A stretch of DNA of 64,000 nucleotides from Bursaphelenchus xylophilus (Eukaryota; Nematoda; Chromadorea; Rhabditida; Aphelenchoididae): positions 3,782,001-3,846,000 of the forward strand of contig CAJFCV020000001.1 in assembly GCA_904066235.2 (NCBI GenBank), given 5' to 3'. Position numbers and translations under genes: made by a program. The stretch's first letter is position 1; every line of letters starts with the position of its first letter. The notes beneath the pieces are model-generated. The model worked only from the letters and a program-made list of their open reading frames with translations. It was not told where the DNA came from and ran no database searches. Positions 1 through 9,056 of this stretch are shown here, piece after piece.

Positions 1-936
1 GTACTTAAACACTGTTTATTTTCTGAACGATGAAGGAAAACAATTCTTCCACTATGGTGCATATATCGAGATAAATAGCCCGGAACATTTGTACACACCT
101 CAACGTTTCTTGCCAGACATTGAAAGGTAACAATATCAATATAAAAAATGAATACTTTAATTGTCGTGAATTTCTCCAGCGACTTTTTGAAGGGGCTGGA
201 GTTTCGGCGAATCTATATTTGGCAAGCAGGCGGAAAGAAATGTTTTTTTTCTTGTGTTACCCGGTAGATCTAAGGCTGAAGTTTTTCGTATAACTCGCTA
301 CTTGTCGTTCCAGAAAGTGCGTAGACTTTCTTGGCAATTTTTGGCGCAGAAAGAGAGTTTTGTACACAGTGGAATCCGAGGAGTTTCGCGTTTCCTTTCG
401 ACAGTTGGGACACTTCGTTTGGACGAAACTCAAAAGTGGTCGGGGAAATTTTTTATTCTGTTTTAGCTTACCGTGCCTAGAACCTCCGATATGTCTTTGA
501 AAATATATGTATAGCCTTGTAAAAGGTTTAAAAAGTAAGCATTTCCAGAACGTTCTCACCGCTCATTTCCAAGATGAGCCGGATTGCCAAGAAATTCCGT
601 ACACATCGACCGGACGACACCGAAATTGCGGGTCTGATTGGCATAATCCTTCTACGCGAAAGTAAGATCTCTCATGGCAAGTTTACATCCATTGTTTTAG
701 TTTCCGCTCAATTTCCGGATCGAGGATGCGACCGGATCTTGGAGCAAATTCAAGAAGAGCTTGCTGATTACTGTAGGAGGACCCATCCGCAAGACCCGTG
801 CCGAATGGGTCGCATAATATGTTTGTTGCGGGGCCTGGAAGAGATTTGCTTAATGTTGACGGAGAATCTGACCATTGGGATGATAATCAACGCCGACGGA
901 ATATCAATTAGGAATACGGATCTCTTCAAAACTTGA
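1..936 (+). CDS. Nuclear hormone receptor, C-terminal ligand-binding domain (5' truncated by window)
   Basis: Two exons are visible: 1-126 (donor GT at 127) and 549-936 (acceptor after TTTCCAG). The frame closes across the split codon, giving about 170 residues of open C-terminal protein. The second exon has the amphipathic helix pattern of a nuclear-receptor ligand-binding domain: DDTEIAGLIGIILL, then RILEQIQEELADYC, then RMGRIICLLRGLEEI, matching helices 7-10 of the fold. The DNA-binding zinc fingers would lie upstream of the window. Such proteins are nuclear, ligand- or cofactor-gated transcription factors, greatly expanded in nematodes. AATAAA at 954-959 is a plausible polyadenylation signal. 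The 422-bp intron carries a stretch (about 297-330) resembling the CGTTCCAGAAAGTGCG repeat found at 1912. Which nhr member this is cannot be told without the DNA-binding domain. Confidence 0.8.
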
Positions 937-1906
937 TTTATATAATTTTATATAATAAATATACTTGTTGTCTTGTATAAACGTTTAAAATACGACTCCT
1001 TCTTTCTGCTGGTCATAATTCGACAAGCTGCGTTGGGATGTAGCCTGACTACGTCGCTACGCGACTCGTCAGCCTACATTCCCAACGCGGGTGTGCGCGC
1101 AAAGCGCCACCAAATTAGCCTAAGCCTAAGCGGCTAAACTAAGCCTATGCGCTAAGCACCGTGCAGTGCACCCTACCAACGCACAGTGCACCTTTTCACC
1201 GCACAGTGCACTCGTGAAAACCCGGAGAAAATAGAAAAATTTCGAACCCAACCGAAATCGCCCTCGGAAAAATACTGGGACCCGAAATCGACGAGAAAGC
1301 TAGAGAAATTTTTGTTAGGTCCTAGTTCCCGAAATACGAAAATCGGATTTTGGATTTGAAATCCGGTGGCGGAAACGCCGTTGCAACGGCTGAAATCAAG
1401 TTTACGTTACACCTCCGTCGATTTTACGGTATGCATTTTTTTGTTTTGGATTTTACGCGCACCGCGGAGGCGCGGCGGAGACTTCAAATTTCGGCGGACG
1501 TTGTTTTGGGCCTTCGGCTGTTGCAATTCATGTTGGAAAAGAGGTTGGGGTGATTTTTTGTTGTCATCCGATGCACAGATGGCAAAAACTTCGTGCTTTT
1601 TTCCCCGGCGGAGGATTCGGCGGAGGCTTTATCAAAGGGTCAAAGCTGTCTTACGAGTCCGGGAAAAATCTCAGCTACAAGAATCCATCAGAGCAGCATT
1701 GTCTTTCAAAGATTTTTGATTTTTTTGGTCCGGCGGACAAATCGGCGGAGTTTTGTTTTTACCCTACAAAAGTTCACTTTGCACTGTGCAATTTTTGGCT
1801 TTTTGCACTGTGCAATAGGCTTTTTCGAGCGTCGCTCGCACCCTGAGTTTTTTCTCACAGTGCATGTCGCCGATTTCCGTCCGGCGACTTTCCGGACGGA
1901 CTAGTA

Positions 1907-2177
1907 CTAGTCGTTCCAGAAAGTGCGTGCACTTTTTTCCGCCTTTTTTGCACCGCACAGTGCAAGTTTTCGTGTTCCCCGCGCGACGCGAACCTTTTCG
2001 AAACATTTTGCACTGTGCAATTTCCCCAAAGTTCGCGCCGCCTCCGTTGAGAAAAGCTTGTGTCGCAGCGATATTGGATTTGCACGGTGCAAAAGGTCAA
2101 ATGCACCCCGCAAAAAGGGAATTTTGTGCACAGTGCGGCCCACGACAAAAAGTGCACGCACTTTCTGGAACGACTAG
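1907..2177. mobile_element. MITE-like element, CTAGTCGTTCCAGAAAG ends
   Basis: This 271-bp element has inverted termini CTAGTCGTTCCAGAAAGTGC and its complement, with TA on both sides (1905-1906 and 2178-2179). It spans the inner edge of the left palindrome arm, so only half of it is duplicated in the right arm (near 2990-3013). That orders events: the element or a half of it was present when the arm was copied. Confidence 0.6.
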
Positions 2178-2182
2178 TAGTA

Positions 2183-2376
2183 CTAGTCGCGGAAAAAAGT
2201 CCTGGGATTTTCTCGCGCCCCCCAAATTCCGTCGCGCCCCGAAAAGTTGATTTTTCGCGGGAATCGCGCGCGACAATAAGGCAAAATCAACAAAATTGCA
2301 CTGTGCAAAAGCACTTTTCGGTTTCATGCACAGTGCAGAGTCGCAGAAAAATCCCAGGACTTTTTTCCGCGACTAG
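2183..2376. mobile_element. 194-bp TA-flanked MITE, CTAGTCGCGG ends
   Basis: Inverted termini CTAGTCGCGGAAAAAAGTCC pair with the complement at the right end, and both sides carry TA (2181-2182 and 2377-2378). The length of 194 bp equals that of the CTAGTCCG elements at 4469 and 7954, suggesting one superfamily with diverged termini. It is non-coding and most like a Tc1/mariner-mobilised MITE. Confidence 0.7.
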
Positions 2377-2377
2377 T

Positions 2378-2760
2378 ATGGCTTTTGACGTTAATGGTGT
2401 TGTTTTGATGCTTAGTACTCTTCAAAAACACGTTTTAAAGACTTGGTGCTATATAGTACGGTCTGATACTATATAGTACGAAGTAAAAATAGGCGTACTA
2501 AGCACCAGAACAACACCACAAACGCCTAAAGGCCAACTTTACACCTCGTACTACATAGTATCAGACAGTACTATATAGCAGCAAGTCTTTAAAACGTGTT
2601 TTTGAAGAGTACTAAGCATCAAACCAACACCATTAACGTAAAAAGCCATATTTTGACTTCGTACTATGTAGTATCAGACAGTACTATGTAGTACTAGAGG
2701 AAAAATGAACATCATTTTCGAAATCAGCACCCTCGAAAACCCCTAAAGCAAGTTTTTCCC
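2378..2760. repeat. Inverted repeat with TATAGTAC/TAGTATCAGA words
   Basis: ATGGCTTTTGACGTTAATGG near 2378 pairs with the complementary sequence ending near 2650, and both arms continue into CTTCAAAAACACGTTTTAAAG. The interior has repeated short palindromic words built on ACTATATAGTA. The tail TTTCGAAATCAGCACCCTCG at about 2721-2740 matches the termini of the element at 35828-36239, so this is a related family member. Confidence 0.6.
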
Positions 2761-3555
2761 GAAGAGAATCAAAGAATTTTCATCCTGGGGTCGCTTTACC
2801 CCATTTTGGGTCGCAATCGATGCGAGGTCGCAATCGAGCGGGGTCGCAATCGAAGGATTCCAGCTTTTCTCAACGGAGGCGGCGCGAACTTTGGGGAAAT
2901 TGCACAGTGCAAAATGTTTCGAAAAGGTTCGCGTCGCGCGGGGAACACGAAAACTTGCACTATGCGGTGCAAAAAAGGCGGAAAAAAGTGCACGCACTTT
3001 CTGGAACGACTAGTACTAGTCCGTCCGGAAAGTCGCCGGACGGAAATCGGCGACATGCACTGTGAGAAAAAACTCAGGGTGCGAGCGACGCTCGAAAAAG
3101 CCTATTGCACAGTGCAAAAAGCCAAAAATTGCACAGTGCAAAGTGAACTTTTGTAGGGTAAAAACAAAACTCCGCCGATTTGTCCGCCGGACCAAAAAAA
3201 TCAAAAATCTTTGAAAGACAATGCTGCTCTGACGGATTCTTGTAGCTGAGATTTTTCCCGGACTCGTAAGACTGCTTTGACCCTTTGATAAAGCCTCCGC
3301 CGAATCCTCCGCCGGGGAAAAAAAGCACGAAATTTTTGCCATCTGTGCATCTGATGACAACAAAAAATCACCCCAACCTCTTTTCCAACATGAATTGCAA
3401 CAGCCGAAGGCCCAAAACAACGTCCGCCGAAATTTGAAGTCTCCGCCGCGCCTCCGCGGTGCGCGTAAAATCGAAAACAAAAAAATGCATACCGTAAAAT
3501 CGATGGAGGTATTACGTAAACTTGATTTCAGTCGTTGCAACGGCGTTTCCGCCAC

Positions 3556-3760
3556 GTAATACGCTGTGATTTTTAAAAAAGGCCCTAATTTTCTCCGCCG
3601 AGAAATGGGCCCTCCGCCGACGAAAAAATTTTTTTTTTTGAGATTCTAAAAGCGCACGCTGTCAATTTTTAGAAGCAAAAAGAAATTCTTTGATAGCTGC
3701 AAAGAACACAAAGATATAAGCAAATCGTTTGTTCCAAATTTCTTGAAACACCCTGTAGAA
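3556..3760. repeat. Half of a CAGGGTGTTTCAAGAAAT element
   Basis: The segment ends in TTTCTTGAAACACCCTGTA and has internal ATTTTCTCCGCCGAGAAATGG and GATAGCTGCAAAGAACACAAAG, matching one arm of the complete element at 38032-38627. The other arm is absent, apparently lost at the join to the palindrome. Nothing gene-like is seen from 3760 to the forkhead start. Confidence 0.55.
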
Positions 3761-4058
3761 TGGGGCAACCGCGGCGGGTCGGACCAGAGACATGACGAAG
3801 TCATGTTTTTGGCCGCCCGCCGCACCTTGTCGGAGGTCCATAATACAGTACCCCGCGCTTTTTATCAGACAAAAAGCGGGTGGCGTTAGGCATAGGCATT
3901 TTATTGTATCATTTCAATTTGCCTGATTGCCACGTAAACCCATTGCACCATCGTTAAATTTTACTGTTATTGTCAAAATAGGAACAAAAGGGATGGGGCG
4001 GCCCGCTGCGCGAATTACGCGAATATAAAAGATCGAAACAAAGCAAGAATTCGAAAAT

Positions 4059-5742
4059 ATGAGCGCCCCCGAGCCCGGCAGCACCCTGCCAGAAGGCAAC
4101 ATCCCTTCTTTCTACCTGCAAAGTCTTCTTCCACCTCATGCTACAGCATCCCCAGCCTCGAAAAGTGATCTCAAACCTCCTTATTCCTATATTGGCCTTA
4201 TTTCTATGGCCATTCTGAGCAATCCGGAGAGGAAAATGCTTTTATCCCAGATTTACAATTGGATCGCCATGGAATACCCGTATTTTAGGTGAGTAAATAT
4301 TGATGGTGAATATACAGGGTGGGCCACTCGAAACGGGTAAGTTGTTTCTTTGAATTTCTCCGCGGAGACTCCGCCGATTTCCCCGAAATAAAGATTTTTC
4401 TGGAGCTGAGACCCGCCATTTTTAACCGATTGAATTTCAAAAAAATATGTTTTGAATTGACCTTTCTACTAGTCCGTTCGTAAAGTCGCTGGAATGTTTT
4501 CGGCGACATGCACTCCGCGAAACCGAAAGTTCAATTTGCACTGTGCAATTCTTGGCTTTTTGCACAGTGAAATAGGCTTTTTCGGGCTGTCGCCCGCACC
4601 CTGAGTTTTTTTGCACAGTGCACGTCGCCGAAATCATTCCAGCGACTTTACGAACGGACTAGTATGCCTTCCCAAAGTTTCGAAGAATTATTTTCGAGCC
4701 GAAACCGCTAAAACTTAGAAAATTTTTGGAATGATTTTGAAAACTTGGTCATTTTTTCGAGTTTTTGGGTGAAATTGTCTTAGTTTTACCTCAGATAACC
4801 ATAAAATATTGTTGTAAAAACAATTTTATTTAACGAACTGATTATTAATATTTCTATATGAGTTCGAAATGCCCACCTCATCTCGCAGCACAAACTTTTA
4901 GGAGCTTTGAGAGTCGTGAACCGCTCGAATTGCAGATCGTGAACATCGTTTAGCTTTAATGGGGCTGGGCTCCAAGCATCAACGGCTTGGAGCTGGGGTT
5001 CGTAGCCAATTGTTTGGACTTTATCAATTGTTAAAAAAATTGGGTTTTTTTTTTGAAAGTTCGTGCCCTACGGTAACGCAGAACTTTTTTACTTCTCGAT
5101 TTTACCAAAAAAAACCAAAAATTTTCGAAGTCCGAGAAAGTCAATTGAAAATCATTCCAAAAATTTTCAAAGTTTTAGCGGTTTCGGCTCGAAAATAATT
5201 CTTCGAAACTTTGGGAAGGCATAGAAAGGTCAATTCAAAACATATTTTTTTGAAATTCAATCGGTTAAAAATGGCGGGTCTCAGCTCCAGAAAAATCTTA
5301 ATTTTGGGAAAATCGGCGGAGTCTCCGCGGAGAAATTCAAAGAAACAACTTACCCGTTTCGAGTGGCCCACCCTGTAAAATACGATTCAGAAGTCGGGGA
5401 AATGGATGGAGAAATTCGGTCAGACACAACCTCTCGCTAAACGAATGCTTTATTAAAGCTGGGAGAGCAGCCAATGGAAAGGGACATTTTTGGACAATCC
5501 ATCCGGCCAATTTGGCCGACTTTTTGAAGGGCAATTACCGAAGAAGGCGGGCCCAATGGAAGATCAAGTCCCATCATCAGCATCTCCCTCTCCTCGATAC
5601 TGTATCAAATAATTTTTTCTGTAATCCTCTTGCTTTCCAACTTCTTTTCCAACTGTTTTTGAACCAACAATTACAATTTAATTTGGTTAATGGTAATGGG
5701 ATTGCCAAAACAACTTTAAATCCCAGTTTCGGAACCCAATAA
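4059..5742 (+). CDS. Forkhead transcription factor, FoxQ2-like
   Basis: Exons 4059-4288 and 5391-5742 give 193 residues and join in frame at an AG|A codon. The forkhead domain covers about residues 39-135: [15 protein letters not shown], the helix-3 recognition core [19 protein letters not shown], then [10 protein letters not shown] and a basic wing ending [10 protein letters not shown]. The ANGKGH-W-IHPAN string and the RRRRAQ end are characteristic of FoxQ2-type domains; that class call is inference from remembered family consensus. It would be a nuclear DNA-binding regulator. The N-terminus is short, and SFYLQSLL (residues 17-24) is reminiscent of the Groucho-binding motif of FoxQ2 proteins, only tentatively. 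The Phe/Leu/Gln-rich tail is brief. The single intron (1102 bp) splits the domain and is nearly all transposon (4315-5375). The start is the first ATG in an open frame. Confidence 0.88.
4315..5375. mobile_element. CAGGGTGGGCCACTCGAAAC terminal-inverted-repeat element in forkhead intron
   Basis: Termini CAGGGTGGGCCACTCGAAAC and the exact complement face inward, flanked by TA at 4313-4314 and 5376-5377. The arms extend about 95 bp strictly, and further matching blocks make most of the 1061-bp unit palindromic. No transposase frame was recognised, so it is probably a non-autonomous Tc1/mariner derivative. It contains the younger 194-bp element at 4469-4662. Removing it with one TA leaves a 39-bp host intron, a normal nematode size. 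Confidence 0.85.
4469..4662. mobile_element. 194-bp CTAGTCCG MITE nested in the larger element
   Basis: Termini CTAGTCCGTTCGTAAAGTCG and complement, with TA on each side (4467-4468, 4663-4664). The interior has TTTGCACTGTGCAAT and a TTTTTCGGGCTGTCGCCCGCACCC hairpin-like segment shared with 7954-8147, 12471-12673 and the half copies inside the 1.4-3.6 kb palindrome. Confidence 0.8.
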
Positions 5743-5810
5743 TCTTTTTAATTTTGTTTCTGAAATAAATTGACGTCAAGTTAGCTATTTTATCTGTAAA
5801 TACGATCATA

Positions 5811-6400
5811 CACTGCTGGACAAAATGATATGACCACCTCAATTTTGCGCTGGCAATTTGTCCGTGGTAAATGAATTTGCTAATATTTGGTGAAAGTGAG
5901 TATGGAGCAGTGTAACATGTACCCAAAAAGTATCAAAGGATTTCAAAAAGTGCAAGGCGAGTAAAATTTGGAAAAACCCGAAACCGCCAAAAATCGGCTG
6001 GGCAAAATGATATGACCACGTGGTTTAATTCAATCTTTTACTAATAAACACAATTTAACAAACAATCCTAGTAATGAGTCTTCCACTGATTACTAGGACT
6101 GGTATGGGGACACGTTCGGCCAGGTTTAGACGGGTTTGAACGCGTTAAACCATGTTTGATGCAGAGCTACCCAAACTGGTGATTATCTTCCATTAACGCT
6201 TTCCAAAAGTTTTAAATGACGTTTTTATCATGTGATCTAGACGTGTAATCACCTGTACAAGCCTTCGCTTTTCGCACGAACTCCATGGTGGTCTGGTAGT
6301 GTGGATTCAGCAAGCATCCGGTTACCATGTCCAGCTTTGGCGACCCATTTGCTATTTGACCCTGGGGATAGATGTGCTCCTTAGGTTTAAAATGTAACCC
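5811..6400. mobile_element. Tc1-family remnant
   Basis: TACACTGCTGGACAAAATGA at 5811 resembles the Tc1 terminus (CAGTGCTGGCCAAAAAGATAT), and a second TGGGCAAAATGATATGACC occurs near 6000. I see no open transposase frame in either strand. The segment up to about 6400 has no other recognisable content, so this is a degraded fragment. Confidence 0.45.
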
Positions 6401-6464
6401 GGGAGCTCCTAGAAACCTGAAAAGCCAAGAAAAGTCCCCGCTGACACGATCTCAGCCGCGTCCC

Positions 6465-7446
6465 GACATTTCGGGTCAGGGACAACTCGGGTCAACGACA
6501 TCTCGGGTCAACGACATTTCGGGTCAACGATGCCGTTTAATATTTTCGCTTCGGGACTGGGAAAAAAGAATTTTTTGGTGAATTTGAAAAATTTTTGAAT
6601 GGTTTTCGCTTCGGGACTTGGAAAAAAGAATTTTTTGGAGAGTTTGAACAAATTTTTGAAATGTTTTCGCTTCGGGACGTGGGAAAAAGGATTTTTTGGA
6701 GAGTTTGAACAAATTTTTGAAACGTTTTCGCTTCGGGACGTGGAAAAAAATTTTTTTGGAGAGTTTGAACAAATTTTTGAAATGTTTTCGCTTCGGGACG
6801 TGGGAAAAAGGATTTTTTGGAGGGTTTGAACAATTTTTTGAAATTTTTTCGTTTCGGGAGTTGGGAAAAGGAATTTTTTGGAGAATCTGAACGAAATTTT
6901 GAAATTTTTTTGTTTCGGGACTTGGGAAAAAGAATTTTTAGAGGTTCGTTCTGAATGTTACGATTTTATTTTACATAAGATACAAATGTTATTCTGGAAT
7001 TTTTTAGACAAATAGTTATTTTAGGTCGTAATTGAGGTTTATTTAAAAAATTTTTTATGGATATGATTTTCTTATTTTCTCGTCGCTTATACACTATTTT
7101 CCTAACAAAAATTAAAAAAATAAACCTCAATTCTCCAAAAAAAAATCTTTTTCCCAAGACCCGAAACGAAAAAATTTCAAAAATTTGTTCAAACTCTCCA
7201 AAAAATCCTTTTTCCCACGTCCCAAAGCGAAAACATTTCAAAAATTTGTTCAAAATCTCCAAAAAATTCTTTTTTCCAAGTCCCGAAGCGAAAACATTCA
7301 AAAATTTTCCAAATTCACCAAAAAATTCTTTTTTCCCAGTCCCGAAGCGAAAATATTAAACGGTATCGTTGACCCGAAATGTCGTTGACCCGAGGTGTCG
7401 TTGACCCGAAGTGTCGTTGACCCGAGTTGTCCCTGACCCGAAATGT
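6465..7446. repeat. Palindrome built from 61-bp and 16-bp tandem repeats
   Basis: The left side has GGTCAACGACATYTCG units (about 6465-6530), followed by some seven copies of a 61-bp unit containing TTTTCGCTTCGGGACTTGG (6541-6945). The same two arrays recur inverted on the right: about four 61-bp units (7130-7360), then GTTGACCCGARRTGTC units (7366-7446). A short AT-rich loop with its own TTGAGGTTTATTT inverted pair lies between. Unequal unit numbers in the two arms show that the tandem units expanded or contracted after the palindrome formed. Confidence 0.85.
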
Positions 7447-7469
7447 CGTAGCGCCATCTCAGCTTTGCA

Positions 7470-8300
7470 GATGCAACTGCACCGATCTGCCCCTTAGCCA
7501 GAAAAACCAAGTTTTTCAAAGAGATCGTTAGCGATAAAAAACATCTTCTTGGCTTTATTAAAGCCGTACTTTCTGGAACTTTTTGGGGAATCCATGACGA
7601 CATTTTCCGCCTGGCTCGGTACGACAGTACTCATCGTTGCAAATATGCAACTGATGCTCAATGACAAAGTCGTAGAGCCATGAGTCCTCGTCCTTGTTGG
7701 GAAGCTCGGCGTCAATGGTTTCATCGACGAAGTCCACTGTTAAGGGGTCTTACTCGTCGTCTATGTACAGAGCAATATGGGCGTGAGGGTTGCCGCGTTT
7801 TTGGAACTCAATGCGGGTGTGAAACCCAATGGCTTTTCCAAACATGCCGTCACCTTTTTGCCCATCGCCAGTCAACAAACGCATCATCTTTTTCAGTCAT
7901 TCGATGAAAACGCGGTTCATTAGATCTGGCGATTCCTCGACAGTTGTACAATACTAGTCCGTCCGGAAAGTCGCCGGACGGAAATCGGCGACATGCACTC
8001 TGCGAAAACGAAAGTTCAGTTTGCACTGTGCAATTTCTTGCCTTTTGCACCGTGCAATAGGCTTTTTTGGGATGTCGCTCGCACCCTAAGTTTTTTCGCA
8101 CAGTGCAAACGCCAAAAATCAGCCCGGCGACTTTCCGGAAGGACTAGTACAGATACACGGTGTTTTTAAGTTCCACCCAGTTGGGATTCGCCGTGAGGGT
8201 TATGAAAAACCGCGGCGTTCCGAACCGTCTGATTAGTAAGGCATGTTTTCTGAGTGCTAACATGCTTGCCCGTTTGTTATGTCGGTTGTTTAGTGGCAAT
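7470..8300 (-). pseudogene. Helitron Rep (HUH endonuclease) fragment, interrupted
   Basis: On the minus strand, 8240-8150 reads RFGTPRFFITLTANPNW, the conserved FIT-x-T-x-NP-x-W block of the Helitron N-terminal domain. From 7952 down to about 7560 the same frame continues with FHTRIEFQKRGNPHAHI, the HUH metal-binding motif (H-A-H), and ends with a Cys/His block HICNDEYC and GGKCRHGFPKK. In active elements this domain nicks and joins DNA for rolling-circle transposition. Here in-frame stops follow VFIE and DDE, the helicase half is missing, and a 194-bp MITE (7954-8147) sits between the two halves. The fragment is truncated on the left by the palindrome ending at 7446. It is certainly non-functional. 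Confidence 0.8.
7954..8147. mobile_element. 194-bp CTAGTCCG MITE inside Helitron fragment
   Basis: Termini CTAGTCCGTCCGGAAAGTCG and an imperfect complement, with TA at 7952-7953 and 8148-8149. It has the same length and interior (TTGCACTGTGCAAT, TTTTGCACCGTGCAAT) as the copy at 4469. Its insertion is younger than the Helitron fragment it splits. Confidence 0.85.
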
Positions 8301-9056
8301 GTTGTCACTTTATTAAGCATTTTCCCGTGTACTTCTGAGCAATCAGCTTTTGTAGTTTTGCAAAAAAGCTGCTGCGGCTCACAGTTCGGGTCGTGGTTTC
8401 TCGCACCTTTTGGTTATAATAATTTATCTCCTACTGTTCAATAAAGAAGTCAGAGTGTATGACAAAATTAAGACCAAGTGCACCAGTGTTCCAGAAGCGA
8501 TTAAACACGTTATCAGATCGTCTACCGAAGTGATAACGTAATTGCTGTCGGAAAGATGCGTGCGTTCGGTGCCTTTTAGGCAATTTACCGCAACACTTTG
8601 ATCGCCATGGCGCTTCTATCAGCCTGTCGGGAAAGTAATGGCACAATGTCCTGCGACAATCGCTGAAGTAAAAAGCAATTTGATTGCGCCGCGATACAAT
8701 TCATTTCCTCGCGAATGGATCAACTGAAACCACATTTTTACCCACTGTTATGGCGATCAATGTGTTTGTGCTACATCTTAAAAAAAGTTAGTCTAAATTT
8801 GGGCCAATTTTCATCAAAATCTGAACGTCACGCTTGCAGTACTTTCTCTGTAAATTTGACCATCGTTGCCAGGAGTTGGCAAAACGAGAGTATTAAACTT
8901 TCACCTCTCCATAAAGCCTGAATCTATGTACGTCAAGCCTTGTTTATTTATTATAACCGTAAATATTCAATGCGGACGTGAAACGAGGAAACTCCCAAAT
9001 TCACCTGTAACTTGCACTCGGTTACGCCGCCACTAAAGTTTTGCGCACCCGCTAAA
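8300..9056. repeat. Transposon debris before receptor gene
   Basis: A 5' piece of the CAGTCTGTCGGG family starts near 8609 (TCAGCCTGTCGGGAAAGTAA) and runs to about 8710. From 8790 to 8860, AATCTGAACGTCACGCTTGC resembles the end of the R1 repeat (13677-14125). No gene is seen; 8930-9056 is the presumed upstream region of the receptor gene. Confidence 0.4.

Larger units (their letters stand above)
1366..3555. repeat. Large inverted repeat (foldback), arms about 690 bp
   Basis: The left arm 1366-2057 recurs as its reverse complement at 2864-3555, with few differences over about 690 bp; both begin at GGCGGAAACGCCGTTGCAA. The 800-bp spacer contains further inverted-repeat elements (1907-2177, 2183-2376, 2378-2650). 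Long ORFs in either strand of the arms are mirror images of each other and have no protein-like composition, so I treat them as non-coding. GC-rich CCGCC words and the TGCACWGTGCA motif are frequent. No transposase was recognised, so it looks like a non-autonomous foldback element or an inverted duplication of older transposon debris. Nothing gene-like is seen in 960-1365. Confidence 0.85.

Noticed and set aside
1100..1150. Possible interstitial nematode telomere repeat (TAAGCC words)
   Set aside because: Only about two TTAGGC-type units in a row; too short to call telomeric.
3016..3555. 179-residue ORF mirrored at 1366-1719
   Set aside because: Both are the same palindrome arm read in opposite directions; composition is unlike protein and no domain is visible.
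6465..6950. CRISPR-like array
   Set aside because: Tandem units are contiguous without unique spacers, and the genome is eukaryotic.
6524..7359. Phe/Lys-rich repeated ORFs
   Set aside because: Translation of the 61-bp tandem units; no start context and equal openness in several frames.
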